Shown here in pieces: positions 42,297-52,276 of a stretch of 64,000 nucleotides of DNA. Position numbers and translations under genes: made by a program. Within the stretch, counting starts at the first letter, position 1. Each line of letters starts with the position of its first letter. The notes beneath the pieces were generated by a model. It saw only the letters and a list, made by a program, of their open reading frames with translations. It ran no database searches and was not told where the DNA came from. The DNA is taken from assembly GCA_029945625.1 (NCBI GenBank), contig JAQSCW010000050.1:1-64000 (forward strand). Reading direction: 5' to 3'. The stretch is from a bacterium (GTDB lineage: Bacteria > Bacteroidota > Bacteroidia > B-17B0 > Aurantibacillaceae).

Positions 42297-45200
42297 TTAT
42301 TCTTTGATGATGCGCAGTACTTCTGTGCGGTCGTTATCAAAACTCAATTTTAAGAAATAGGTTCCTGCTGAGAGTTGGCTGATAGTTAGTTCAGCTGTTT
42401 GATCTGCAGGGTTGAACTGAAGCATCTGATCGAGGATTACTTTTGAATGAAGATCCAGCACCCTGGCACGCACTTGAGTGGTGCCGATTTTAGAGTCTTT
42501 AATGGTGATCTTTCCTTTTGTAGGATTCGGAAACACCGAAACACCAATGCCATTTAGGCCTTGAAATTTAGCTATATTCTCGCAAGAGGCAACGCTTACC
42601 GAAATGGCGGCACTATTCATACAGCCGTTAACATCTACTCCTGTGCAGGAATACGTGGCGTTTCCGGTGGGAATAAAGGTGAGGGTTGGGCCATTAAGAC
42701 CGCTTGGCATCCATAAATAGAAGACAGCTCCGGAGGAATTTAAGGTAACGGGCTGCTCCGGACAAACCACTGTGTCGCTGGCCAGGATCTTAAGTGCCGG
42801 CAACGGGAAAACCAAAACGAGTTGAGATGCGGCAGATTGACAACCGTTATTATCTGTTCCTACTACTGAATAGGTGGTTGTAATAGTGGGAGAGGTTGAA
42901 ATTACGGGTCCGGTCAACAAATTACTCCAGGTATAACTGACGGCACCGTTACCGGTGAGGGCCACGGGATCACCTGAACATGACTGATTAGTGCCGGTAA
43001 TACTTACTATGGGAAGTGGAAGCGTACTAGCGGTAACCGTTATAATACTTGTGCAACTGTTGGTGATGCCGCTCACGGTATATACGGCGTTTGACAAAGG
43101 GAAATAGGTGGAGGTAGGAGCAGTGCCTCCTCCATTACTCCAGTTATAGGCAGCAGCGCCGGAGGCAGAAAAAACTACCTGAGAACCGCTGCATACCGTT
43201 TTAGATGGAACAGTAACGATGAGATTGGGGGCTGCGTAAATGGTTGCTACTTGTGCATAAACAGTACCTTGCCCAATGGAATTGGCAGCCACAAGGTTCA
43301 CCGTATAGGTTCCGGGATTTAAAAATGTAAAGGTTGGATTTTGTAAAGTAGCGGAGGAGATACTCACCCCTGCATTAGGCGCCACACTCCAAGTCCAGGC
43401 ATTGGGAGTGTTTGAAGATTGATCGGAAAAAGTAATGGCAGATCCGGTACATAATCCGGCAGAAGGCAGCGCGAAAGAAGTGAGAGGAGAACCGGGAGGA
43501 GAGTTGACGCTCGCAACCCATACGCCTCTACCATACGTAGCCGCGTAGAGCAAGTATGGAGATGCTGGTGAGATTTCCATGTCGGCAATTGGTACATTGG
43601 GTAAACCGGTAGTGTAGAGGGTCCATTGTGCTGAGATATTATCTCTGTAATAAATTCCAACATCCATGCCTACGTATATTACATCGTTGGTTCCGGGTTG
43701 GTACACGCTGCAATTGGCAGGAATATTTGGAAGATTGGCTGAAAAATTGGTCCAGGTCGCGCCGCCATTGCTGGTTACAAATATTTTGTTTCCTGCGGAG
43801 TAACCACCCAGAACAACCCAGGCATTATTTGGATCAGTGGGATCGATGGTAATGAACTCTGGTAACGCGGAGGCGATTGGAACAGTGCCGGTGACATTAC
43901 TCCAGGTAACACCCCCATCGGTTGTTTTATAAATACCGGTACTTTTTAACACGTAGATTACCTGATTGTTTGACGGCGCAATAGCAAATTCTCTGATGGT
44001 AACCGTTCCGGGTACCGGTGTGAGCGTGCCCCAGGCAGAAGCCGCCTGATTGGTGGATTTAAATAAGTTAACGCGACCTACATAAATGGTTCCCGCAACT
44101 TGGGGGTCTTGCTTCCAAATGGTGACCCAAGGCGTGGAGCCACTCAGCCCACTGGTGCAACTCGACCAAGAGGCGCCGCCGTTTGTTGAACGCATCAGGG
44201 AACCATTTTGATATTCTCCAAAACAGTTTTGATCATTGGTTCGGTCAATAAAACAATCCATGCCATCTCCACCGAGCGAGGCGTTATAGGAAATGGGTGT
44301 ATGAATGCTGGTCCCGTTGTCCTGATGCCCTGTAATCCATCTATTCGTATTTAAGGAAGAAAGGCCAATTTTGTAAATCTGAGAAATGTTCATTTGACCT
44401 GAAATTTCGAGCCAACTTGTTGAGGTACGCTGGTAAACGGTGCCATCATTACAACCGAAGAGCGTGCCGTTTGTTGCATATTCAAGATCGTGTTGATCGG
44501 CATGCGCAAAAGGAGCACCGCCACCCACCCAATGTCCGTAGAGCGTCCAATTGGTTCCACCATTCACCGACCGCCAGATGTTTACGCCTCCTACCACAAT
44601 CTCGTCTTTATTAAGCGGTGATGCCGCTAAGGCTAGATCGTACCAACCCTGTCCACCCACGTCGCCACCATTGCTGTTCCAGCCCAAGGGGTTAAGGGTG
44701 GTGGTTGTAGTGGCCGACATTACTGCAAAAGTGGTGCCGCTAACCGTGGAACGGTATAAGCCCAAAAAGCCACTGTTGCTGCTATTGGAAGCCAGCAGGT
44801 AAACGTAGTTGACATCGGCAGGAGTTACCGCAACGGCAATTCGTTGTACACCTGTTGTGGGTAATCCGCTGGTAATTTGATTAAACGTGGCCCCGCCATC
44901 GGTTGACAATCGGAAATTTGTGCCGCCTGCATAAATGGTATTGGGATCGCCGGGTTTAAATTCGAGATCATACGTATTTTGATTATTCACCAGTGTCCAA
45001 TTGGTACCGCCATTAATAGTGCGATAGATGCCGACATTAGTAGCCGCTAGAACAATTTGAGTATTGGCAGGATTGATCAGCAATCTTCTGATCAGAAAAT
45101 TAGTTGAGACCACGTTGGTAAGGCCCGTCGCCGACCAGGTTGCACCTGCATTGGTGGATTTTAAAACTCCGATGCTGCGTGTATCTCCTGCATCACCGTC

Positions 45201-45809
45201 GCCGGTGGCAAGGTACATAATGTTAGTATTGTTGGGATCTATTGCCAAATCAGAACAGCCAATAACACCCAGTTGATCGGTGTTGGTTGTCCAGCTCGCA
45301 CCGCCATTTGTTGAACCCCATAGTCCTCCCGCGGGAGCACCTACCCATAAGTTGAGTGTATTGGTGGGATCAATGGTAATAAAACCGAGTCGGCCCGATT
45401 TCAATAACTGCCCTCCAGCTGTGCCCGATAAGGCTCCAAAGGGTCCCATGGGGGTCCAGGTAGCAGAAGCAATAAGGTTATTTCCGCTTCCAATTATTTT
45501 TCCGGGCCCATGACCGGAAGTGTTTTGCGTTTGAAGAAATGCCGCATAATTAACCGCCGTGAGATTGAGGAGCGACAAGTCACCGGAAGGGAACACACGA
45601 CGTTCTACGAAGTTTTCCCAGCGCTTAAACGCTTTGTAACCCTTTCCTTTTTCATCACGGTCGCGGGTCGACCAATACTGTTCAAAGTCGGACTGAATTT
45701 CATAAAAATTTCCATCCGATTTTTGCATTCCTTCCACCCATTTTTGAGAAAAGGAGAATTGCGATAGCAGCAGCAGAATGAAGCTAGTTATTACAGGGCG
45801 TGATTTCAT
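42297..45809 (-). CDS. Large BNR/sortilin-like and PKD T9SS cargo
   Basis: This 1170-residue protein has a signal peptide (ITSFILLLLSQFSFSQ). Residues about 110-780 contain many BNR/Asp-box-type blades of a VPS10/sortilin propeller (STNGGASWTTN, KSTNAGATWSA, RSVNGGTNWTLY, KTTDGGVTWSN). About 795-1080 follows as PKD/Ig-like repeats (FLNPGTYTVNLVAAN). The C-terminus is a T9SS sorting domain (VFPNPTKGKITI...GTYFLKLSF...LRIIKE). Such proteins are large cell-surface adhesins or glycosyl-hydrolase-like propellers; no catalytic residue set is visible. It converges with the PorG-like gene after 11 bp. Confidence 0.85.
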   Translation of the reverse strand: MKSRPVITSFILLLLSQFSFSQKWVEGMQKSDGNFYEIQSDFEQYWSTRDRDEKGKGYKAFKRWENFVERRVFPSGDLSLLNLTAVNYAAFLQTQNTSGHGPGKIIGSGNNLIASATWTPMGPFGALSGTAGGQLLKSGRLGFITIDPTNTLNLWVGAPAGGLWGSTNGGASWTTNTDQLGVIGCSDLAIDPNNTNIMYLATGDGDAGDTRSIGVLKSTNAGATWSATGLTNVVSTNFLIRRLLINPANTQIVLAATNVGIYRTINGGTNWTLVNNQNTYDLEFKPGDPNTIYAGGTNFRLSTDGGATFNQITSGLPTTGVQRIAVAVTPADVNYVYLLASNSSNSGFLGLYRSTVSGTTFAVMSATTTTTLNPLGWNSNGGDVGGQGWYDLALAASPLNKDEIVVGGVNIWRSVNGGTNWTLYGHWVGGGAPFAHADQHDLEYATNGTLFGCNDGTVYQRTSTSWLEISGQMNISQIYKIGLSSLNTNRWITGHQDNGTSIHTPISYNASLGGDGMDCFIDRTNDQNCFGEYQNGSLMRSTNGGASWSSCTSGLSGSTPWVTIWKQDPQVAGTIYVGRVNLFKSTNQAASAWGTLTPVPGTVTIREFAIAPSNNQVIYVLKSTGIYKTTDGGVTWSNVTGTVPIASALPEFITIDPTDPNNAWVVLGGYSAGNKIFVTSNGGATWTNFSANLPNIPANCSVYQPGTNDVIYVGMDVGIYYRDNISAQWTLYTTGLPNVPIADMEISPASPYLLYAATYGRGVWVASVNSPPGSPLTSFALPSAGLCTGSAITFSDQSSNTPNAWTWSVAPNAGVSISSATLQNPTFTFLNPGTYTVNLVAANSIGQGTVYAQVATIYAAPNLIVTVPSKTVCSGSQVVFSASGAAAYNWSNGGGTAPTSTYFPLSNAVYTVSGITNSCTSIITVTASTLPLPIVSITGTNQSCSGDPVALTGNGAVSYTWSNLLTGPVISTSPTITTTYSVVGTDNNGCQSAASQLVLVFPLPALKILASDTVVCPEQPVTLNSSGAVFYLWMPSGLNGPTLTFIPTGNATYSCTGVDVNGCMNSAAISVSVASCENIAKFQGLNGIGVSVFPNPTKGKITIKDSKIGTTQVRARVLDLHSKVILDQMLQFNPADQTAELTISQLSAGTYFLKLSFDNDRTEVLRIIKE

Positions 45810-45916
45810 GTGAGCGTAAATTGTGCGTAGGTATAAAAAGAATAAATTTAAGACAAAAAACTCGAATAGTAAGAATCTGAGCGGGGGGAAGCGTGTATTT
45901 AACTTTTGTCAATCGA

Positions 45917-47131
45917 TCAGCCATTAGTTTGATCGGGACTTTTTAAGGCGCTCAGGCCCAATGAGGTTATTAGCAGGGTGATGCCAAGCACCAGAAACAT
46001 CACGCTGAAATTAGTGGCTTCGATCAATTGCGCACAAAGGGCGGGACCAAGCGTTTGACCAATTCCCCAGGCAATGGTGTACAAGGCAGCATATTGTCCG
46101 CGGTTGCTTGATGTTGAGCGCATGATCCAAAACGAGTTCATAAATGGCATAGACATGATCTCACCAAGCGTAATTAAAAGGATCATACTAAGAGTAATGA
46201 CTTTTCCGTTACCGGGCAATAGTAAACTAAAAAAAGCAAATGCACACAGTACCAAACCCATGACGATGAAACGCATGTTCTTTTTTTTCTTTTCCAAAGA
46301 GTAAATGATCACCATCTCAAAACACACTATCAGGAGCCCATTGAGGGCCATGATTAGTCCGATGTATTGCTCTGAAAGAAAAAGATTATCTCTAAAGTAT
46401 TTGGGAACGGTAGTGAACAATTGAAAAAAACACATGCCAAAGAGGGTCACGTAAAAAATGAACAAGAGGTAAGTTTTATCGCGGTATGCCGATTGTTCAA
46501 TTGGTACTTTTACTTCCTGCCGCTGAGGAGGTAGTTTTCTTTTTTCAGATCCTAAAAAAACAAAAAGCAAGATACACGCCAGAATGTTTGTAATGCCATC
46601 CACCCAAAATAACAGTTCGTAGTTATAAGAAGCGATGATTCCCCCCATAGATGCGCCGATGGCCCATCCCAAATTAATAGAAAGCCGGTTCAGAGAAAAA
46701 GAACGGGTTCGGTTTTCTTCGCTGCTGTAGCCGGCAATAGCAGAAGAATTGGCCGGGCGAAACGCCTCATTAACGGTGCTTAGCAAAAAGGTAAATAGGC
46801 AAATGAGGGGATAAGATTTTATTTGTCCCAACACTATGAACAAAATACCTCCAAAGAAGAGGGTGAATAATTGCACTTTCAAAAAGCCGATCTTATCACT
46901 CAACTTTCCGCCAAAATAAGCCCCAATTACCGAACCTAAACCAAACAATCCCATTACGGTTCCTGCTTCTCCTATGGTTCGGTTCATTTCTTTGCCTGTG
47001 AGATACAGTGTCATGAAGGGCACCACCATGGTTCCGCTTCTGTTAATAAGCATGATGAGCGATAACAACCAGGTTTGAGAGGAGAGACCTCCAAAAGAAG
47101 TTTTATAAAGTGATCCGAGGCGAACTAACAT
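45917..47131 (-). CDS. Major facilitator superfamily transporter
   Basis: This 404-residue membrane protein has about twelve hydrophobic segments. The loop GAYFGGKLSDKIGFLKV carries the MFS motif A between helices 2 and 3, and RPANSSAIAGYSSEENRTRSFSLNRLSINLGWAIG resembles drug- or sugar-efflux MFS members (MdtH/YfcJ-like). The substrate cannot be predicted. It lies between the large cargo gene and acs, all on the minus strand, with gaps of about 107 bp. Confidence 0.85.
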   Translation of the reverse strand: MLVRLGSLYKTSFGGLSSQTWLLSLIMLINRSGTMVVPFMTLYLTGKEMNRTIGEAGTVMGLFGLGSVIGAYFGGKLSDKIGFLKVQLFTLFFGGILFIVLGQIKSYPLICLFTFLLSTVNEAFRPANSSAIAGYSSEENRTRSFSLNRLSINLGWAIGASMGGIIASYNYELLFWVDGITNILACILLFVFLGSEKRKLPPQRQEVKVPIEQSAYRDKTYLLFIFYVTLFGMCFFQLFTTVPKYFRDNLFLSEQYIGLIMALNGLLIVCFEMVIIYSLEKKKKNMRFIVMGLVLCAFAFFSLLLPGNGKVITLSMILLITLGEIMSMPFMNSFWIMRSTSSNRGQYAALYTIAWGIGQTLGPALCAQLIEATNFSVMFLVLGITLLITSLGLSALKSPDQTNG

Positions 47132-47237
47132 AAAAAAATGAAAGCAAGAATTACAAATTTTGTACCAAACAAATTCTTCGGCAATAGCTGAGGAAATGCA
47201 TTAATTCAAAACGCATATTGGTAGTGAATAAAAAGTT

Positions 47238-49130
47238 TTATACGATCCGATCGCGAATAATGTCTTCAACAACAGAAGGATCGATGAGGGTAGAAGTGTC
47301 GCCTAAATTCGATAATTCCCCTTCAGCAATTTTTCTGAGGATCCGCCGCATGATTTTACCGCTGCGTGTTTTGGGCAATCCTTTTACCAATTGAACCTTG
47401 TCGGGTTTTGCGAAAGAACCCAGCAGGCGGGTCACATTTTCATAAATATCCTTAATGATCTCCTCCTTTGGTTTTTGAGTTTTGCCAACGATGCAAAAGG
47501 CGTAGATCCCCTGGCCTTTTATGTCGTGAGGATAACCCACCACGGCACTTTCGGCCACTTCATCATGCAGGTCGATAGCACTTTCTACTTCTGCGGTGCC
47601 AATGCGGTGCCCGCTAACATTCAACACATCATCCACACGGCCGGTGATGCGATAATAGCCATCTTCATCACGTTTGCAGCCATCGCCGGTAAAATATAAA
47701 TTTGGATAGGTGGCGAAATAAGCGGTGCGGCAACGTTCGTGATCTCCATAAGTGGTGCGAATAATAGAAGGCCATGGAAATTTGATACACAGATTTCCTT
47801 CAACCCCATTTCCTTTAATTTCTTTCCCTTTTTCATTCACAATCATTAATTGAATGCCGGGCAGAGGAAGACTCGCAAAGCCGGGTTTAAGCGGAGTGAT
47901 GCCGGCCAGAGGAGAAATGGCAATACCCCCTGTTTCGGTTTGCCACCAGGTATCTACAATGGGACAGTTGCCTTTGCCAATATTGGTATGGTACCAGTGC
48001 CAGGCCTCTTCATTAATGGGTTCCCCCACACTTCCCAAAAGTCGCAAACTATCCAGTTTGTAAGGAGTTACAAACTCTAATCCGGCGGCCTCCAATGCCC
48101 TAATGGCTGTGGGAGCCGTGTAAAAAATGTTCACGCGGTGTTTGTCTATCACCTGCCAGAATCTTCCCTGATCGGGATAACTTGGAACTCCTTCAAAAAT
48201 AAGGGTGCTTGCTCCTGCGAGAAGGGGTCCGTAGGCAATGTACGAATGGCCGGTGATCCAGCCCACATCGGCGGTGCACCAAAAAAGTTCGCCCGCCTTG
48301 TATTGAAACACATTTTGAAAAGTATACGCTGTGTACACCATGTATCCTCCGCAGGTATGCACCACGCCTTTAGGTTTGCCGGTGCTTCCCGAGGTATAGA
48401 GAATAAAAAGAGGATCTTCACTGTCCATTAGTTCGGGTGCACATACAACAGATCTTTTTTCGCATTCTTCTTCCCACACAAGATCTCTTCCTTTCACCCT
48501 ATTTACGTGTTGTTTGGTGCGCGACAATACGAGCACATGTGAAACCGAGGGGCATTCGAGCAACGCTTCGTCTACCGTGGCTTTCATAGGAATTTGTTTG
48601 GCTCCGCGGTAGGCGCCGTCGCTGGTGAGCACCACTTTGCATTGGCTGTCGGTAATACGATCTTTGATCGACTGCGCGCTAAATCCCCCGAAAATTACCG
48701 AGTGAATAGCACCTATGCGTGCGCAGGCTAACATGGCATAAATGGTTTCGGGCAACATGGGCAAATAGATGCACACACGATCGCCTTTTTTTACGCCCAG
48801 ATCTTTAAGTACATTCGCCAAACGATTCACCTCTTGCGACAGTTCCAAATACGTAATGTGTCTGGCCTCTCCCAATGGTTCATTGGGTTCCCATATAAAG
48901 GCGAGATCTTTTGCTTTTAGCGGAAGGTGACGATCAATACAATTTTCGGTGATGTTTAATTTACCCTTGATAAACCATTTTACATCGGGCTTCTTAAAAT
49001 CCCATTCTAGTACTTTTTCCCATTTCTTTTTCCAACTAAATTCAGAAGCGATGCCGGCCCAAAATCCTTCCGGATCTTGCACACTGAACCTGTATGCTTC
49101 TTCGTAATCATTGTAATTATTGATTTTCAT
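47238..49130 (-). CDS. acs: Acetyl-CoA synthetase
   Basis: This 630-residue AMP-forming enzyme turns acetate, ATP and CoA into acetyl-CoA. Motifs are complete: the P-loop YTSGSTGKPKGVVHT, the acetate pocket and VDTWWQTETGG, the hinge YYRITGRVDDVLNVSGHR, and the acetylation site KTRSGKIMRRIL with the regulatory Lys. The length is close to E. coli Acs. A CAACTAA-AA-TTAGTTG inverted repeat lies 63 bp upstream of the start. Acetate use fits an aerobic heterotroph. Confidence 0.96.
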   Translation of the reverse strand: MKINNYNDYEEAYRFSVQDPEGFWAGIASEFSWKKKWEKVLEWDFKKPDVKWFIKGKLNITENCIDRHLPLKAKDLAFIWEPNEPLGEARHITYLELSQEVNRLANVLKDLGVKKGDRVCIYLPMLPETIYAMLACARIGAIHSVIFGGFSAQSIKDRITDSQCKVVLTSDGAYRGAKQIPMKATVDEALLECPSVSHVLVLSRTKQHVNRVKGRDLVWEEECEKRSVVCAPELMDSEDPLFILYTSGSTGKPKGVVHTCGGYMVYTAYTFQNVFQYKAGELFWCTADVGWITGHSYIAYGPLLAGASTLIFEGVPSYPDQGRFWQVIDKHRVNIFYTAPTAIRALEAAGLEFVTPYKLDSLRLLGSVGEPINEEAWHWYHTNIGKGNCPIVDTWWQTETGGIAISPLAGITPLKPGFASLPLPGIQLMIVNEKGKEIKGNGVEGNLCIKFPWPSIIRTTYGDHERCRTAYFATYPNLYFTGDGCKRDEDGYYRITGRVDDVLNVSGHRIGTAEVESAIDLHDEVAESAVVGYPHDIKGQGIYAFCIVGKTQKPKEEIIKDIYENVTRLLGSFAKPDKVQLVKGLPKTRSGKIMRRILRKIAEGELSNLGDTSTLIDPSVVEDIIRDRIV

Positions 49131-49192
49131 AGTTGTCGTTTTAATGGAAATGGAATATGGAGATAAGATCTCCTCTCTAAATATAATACTTT

Positions 49193-49208
49193 CAACTAAA
49201 ATTAGTTG
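49193..49208. promoter_or_regulatory. Inverted repeat between acs and the OmpA gene
   Basis: CAACTAA and TTAGTTG face each other around two bases, within the 234-bp divergent gap. Its position suits an operator for acs or the OmpA-family gene. The protein that might bind is unknown. Confidence 0.35.
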
Positions 49209-49364
49209 GGCGGTTTAAAAAAAATCAAGTCGCCAAAGAATAAAGCACTTTCACCTACAGTGCCGTACCATTCTAACACGACCAGCACCAATAAGTTAAT
49301 TTCCTTGTTAATAAACATTTGGAGGAGCGCCAAAGCGCGCAACCATTATTCATATTTTTAAAGC

Positions 49365-50363
49365 ATGAATCGTAACTCTCTTATTTATTTGAGTCTTGTT
49401 TTGCTTGTGTCGTGTGTGCCGCAAAGGATTTTGGACGAAACAAAGGAAAAACAAAAGAATTGTGAAACCGAATTGTCGGCGCTAAAAAAAACCGCTCAGG
49501 ACAATGAAAACAAACTAGCTGAATTAAGGGAAAGGGCGATCCGAGACAAAAAGTCAATTGACAACTTATGCAGTGATACAACGGTGAATGGCAACCACAC
49601 GAGGAACTTAACCGCCAAATACGATAAGCTCAATGATTTAAATGTGCAGTTGATGGATCGTTTGAGTAAATTGATAAGTGGCACTGAAAAAGACAATGCC
49701 AAACTGAGCGGAGATCTTCAATTGACCACAGAGCAGTTGCTTAAAAAACAGGACGAGTTAAAACTTCTCGAGATCCAACTCAACAAACAAAAGTTAGATT
49801 TGGAGTTTCTGAGTGCCGAACTTAGCAAACGCGAAGCACGGGTGAATGAACTCGAAGCCATTTTGAAGAAAAAAGACCAGGCGACGGCCGACCTCTTGGC
49901 CAAGTTGCGAGCCGCCCTGATTGGATTTGAAAACAAGGGTCTTACCATCACACAAAAAAACGGCAAAGTGTATGTGAGTATGGATGAGAGCCTGCTCTTT
50001 GCTAGTGGAAAAACCAATGTGGAAGCCAAAGGGGTGGAAGCCCTTAAAAAGGTGGCGGTGGTGATGCAGGAAAATGCTGATATAAATATTATGGTAGAAG
50101 GACATACTGATGATGTGCCCATGCATGGTGCGGGAGATATTAAGGATAATTGGGACCTGAGTGTAATGCGCGCGACTTCGGTTACCAAGATCTTATTGAG
50201 CAGTGCCAACATTGATGCCAAACGTATTACCTCGGCGGGCCGCGGAGAGTTCTTTCCACTTGATAATGCAAAAACTGCCGAAGCACGGAAGAAAAACCGT
50301 CGGACCGAAATCATTTTAACGCCAAAGCTTGACGAGCTGTTGAAGGTGTTGGGAAGCAATTAG
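49365..50363 (+). CDS. OmpA-family lipoprotein with long coiled coil
   Basis: This 332-residue lipoprotein (LVSCVPQ lipobox) has residues about 25-180 as an almost unbroken coiled coil rich in Lys, Glu and Leu. Residues 190-325 form an OmpA/MotB-type peptidoglycan-binding domain: ESLLFASGKTNVEAKG, VEGHTDDVPMHG, NWDLSVMRATSV and RITSAGRGEFFPLDNAKTAEARKKNRRTEI. It ties the outer membrane to the wall; the coil probably spans the periplasm or pairs with a partner. The gene diverges from acs. Confidence 0.92.
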   Translation: MNRNSLIYLSLVLLVSCVPQRILDETKEKQKNCETELSALKKTAQDNENKLAELRERAIRDKKSIDNLCSDTTVNGNHTRNLTAKYDKLNDLNVQLMDRLSKLISGTEKDNAKLSGDLQLTTEQLLKKQDELKLLEIQLNKQKLDLEFLSAELSKREARVNELEAILKKKDQATADLLAKLRAALIGFENKGLTITQKNGKVYVSMDESLLFASGKTNVEAKGVEALKKVAVVMQENADINIMVEGHTDDVPMHGAGDIKDNWDLSVMRATSVTKILLSSANIDAKRITSAGRGEFFPLDNAKTAEARKKNRRTEIILTPKLDELLKVLGSN

Positions 50364-50859
50364 AAAAGGCTGGATTGTAATCAAAGAATTTAGGAAACCT
50401 TGAGACGAGTTGCCTAACGGGTACAATAATCCTGAAAACAATGATAAGACAGAAAGGTCGATTAAAAATGGTATGGCCGCTAATTTCCTAACAAAAAAAG
50501 TGAAAGTGGTGAGTCTCTTTTCTTTTGATTATCTCAATATTCCTAAGACGTTTATGATTGAAGCTTTGGAAGCAACGAAAAAGTAGCCGCCGAGTTTCTT
50601 TCTTCTTAAAGCCAAGGAATGATTCCCCTTAATTTCAAAATTTGCCGTTTATTTTTTAATTAATGATAGAAGATAGTTCCGTAGCCCTTATCATTTTTTT
50701 CGCAAAAGCTGGCTAAATTGGTGATTCTGGGTCACTATTTTTCCAAACGGACTCTTCTAAATGGCAGAACAGTGAAGAATTTGCCAAAGCGGGACCGCGC
50801 AGTCTTTAGATGGTAATTATGACTAAAATCACGCGCTGTTAATAAGTGAAGTACATGGC
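50364..50859. other. Gap with a possible gene remnant
   Basis: A TTG-started frame at 50410-50586 (58 codons) is the only notable open stretch; its C-terminal SFDYLNIPKTFMIEALEATKK looks protein-like but I do not recognise it. It may be a decayed gene end. No terminator hairpin is clear after the OmpA gene. Confidence 0.35.
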
Positions 50860-50876
50860 TTAACAATTCCTTAACG
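50860..50876 (+). promoter_or_regulatory. Candidate Pho box of the porin-pst operon
   Basis: TTAACA (50860-50865) is repeated as TTAACG (50871-50876) with an 11-bp period, the spacing of PhoB/PhoP direct-repeat sites. More TTAA-containing words flank it (50838-50844, 50887-50891). It ends 63 bp before the porin start. The same pattern occurs before the Pit gene at 56859-56875. Confidence 0.55.
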
Positions 50877-50939
50877 TTAAAAACGTGTTAAATTCACATT
50901 TCTCCATTTAATTTGCGATCGCATTAACACAGTGATTAC

Positions 50940-52229
50940 ATGAAGGCAATAATTACTTTACTTGGAGTTCTCCTAATAGTTTCAAAACCCCTGCAAGCGC
51001 AAGAGAGCACAGAAACTCCTTTGGATACGTTGACAAGAAGTGTATCTAGTCTATTAGATGACTATAACAAATCTAAACGTTTAAAAATCACCGGTTATTT
51101 GCAGCCGCAGTACCAGTATTGTGATTCGGCCGGAGCCCCGTCATTTGCAGGAGGCGACTTTGCCACTACAGCCGGAAGCCCCTATTATAGTAGGTTCATG
51201 ATGCGCAGGGGCCGTTTCAAATTTGAATATAACCATGAAAATGTTCAATATTTGTGCAACATTGATGTGACAGAAAAAGCAATGGCCATGCGAGAGACTT
51301 ACGTGAGAGTGATTGACCCTTGGTTAAATATGTTTAGCCTCACCATGGGTCTGTTGCAGGACCAGTTTGGTTTTGAATTAACGCAGTCCTCCAGTGTTCG
51401 TGAAACCCCCGAGCGGGCCAGATACACCCAAACGTTGTTTCCCGTTGAACGTGACCTGGGAGCATTCCTATCGATGTTGATGCCAAGATCTTCGCCCTTA
51501 TTTGGGTTAAAGGTAGATGTGGCGGTGATGAATGGCGTTGCGGGAGTTAATCCCGAATTTGATTCAAATAAAGATTATACCGGAAGGGTGCAGTACTCCA
51601 AAACCACTAAGAATGAAAAAGTTCAGTTTGCCATGGGGGTGTCGGGCTATTATGGTGGGTACAGGATTGGAAAAGTAAAGGACTATAACTTAACTCAAGT
51701 ATCAAATGGCGATATGGTTTTTAAAACATCTTCTGACACCGGATTCGTTAACCGATTGGCAAAAAGGGTATACGGTGCTGTGGATGCACAGTTTTCAATT
51801 GATTGGCCTATGGGCATCACCACTCTGCGCGCCGAGTATATTCAGGGCCAGCAGCCGGGAACCGACGCTTCCAACAAAAGCCCCTCGGTTCCACCCACCT
51901 CAGGCATCTATCATCGTTTGTTTAACGGAAGTTATTTCTATTTTATTCAGAACATTGGCCAAAGCAGATTTCAGGTTGTGTTTAAATACGATTTTTATGA
52001 TCCAAATGTAAAAATTGCCGGCACTGAAGTTGGGAAAGCAGGCTCCAACACCAAGATGTCGGATATCAGATTCGACACTTATGGATTTGGGGTAACCGCT
52101 CGCATTAACACGAATGTTAAGTTGGTGCTCTACTACGACCTTGTTAAAAATGAAAAAACGCTTGTAACTGGTTACACCAGCGATATAAAGGATAATGTGT
52201 TCACTTGCCGATTACAATTCAGATTTTAA
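50940..52229 (+). CDS. OprO/OprP-type phosphate porin
   Basis: This 429-residue outer-membrane protein has a signal peptide ending KPLQAQ. A short helical segment (LDTLTRSVSSLLDDYNKSK) precedes barrel strands (ITGYLQPQYQYCDSAG, RFMMRRGRFKFEYNHENVQ, VFTCRLQFRF), fitting the Porin_O_P family. Its place ahead of pstS and behind a Pho-box-like repeat suggests it admits phosphate under starvation. The gap to pstS is 47 bp. The family is well supported and selectivity is inferred from context. Confidence 0.85.
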   Translation: MKAIITLLGVLLIVSKPLQAQESTETPLDTLTRSVSSLLDDYNKSKRLKITGYLQPQYQYCDSAGAPSFAGGDFATTAGSPYYSRFMMRRGRFKFEYNHENVQYLCNIDVTEKAMAMRETYVRVIDPWLNMFSLTMGLLQDQFGFELTQSSSVRETPERARYTQTLFPVERDLGAFLSMLMPRSSPLFGLKVDVAVMNGVAGVNPEFDSNKDYTGRVQYSKTTKNEKVQFAMGVSGYYGGYRIGKVKDYNLTQVSNGDMVFKTSSDTGFVNRLAKRVYGAVDAQFSIDWPMGITTLRAEYIQGQQPGTDASNKSPSVPPTSGIYHRLFNGSYFYFIQNIGQSRFQVVFKYDFYDPNVKIAGTEVGKAGSNTKMSDIRFDTYGFGVTARINTNVKLVLYYDLVKNEKTLVTGYTSDIKDNVFTCRLQFRF

Positions 52230-52276
52230 GGTTTAATAATTAAATTAATAACTAGCTTTGCAAAATATTTAAAAAA

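Noticed and set aside
42297-45809. Tandem DNA repeat or assembly artefact
   Set aside because: The repeated blades are diverged at DNA level and fit a normal BNR/PKD protein architecture.
49718-50359. 213-codon frame antisense to the OmpA-family gene
   Set aside because: It is a Ser/Phe-rich shadow of a coiled-coil gene with a normal OmpA domain on the plus strand.
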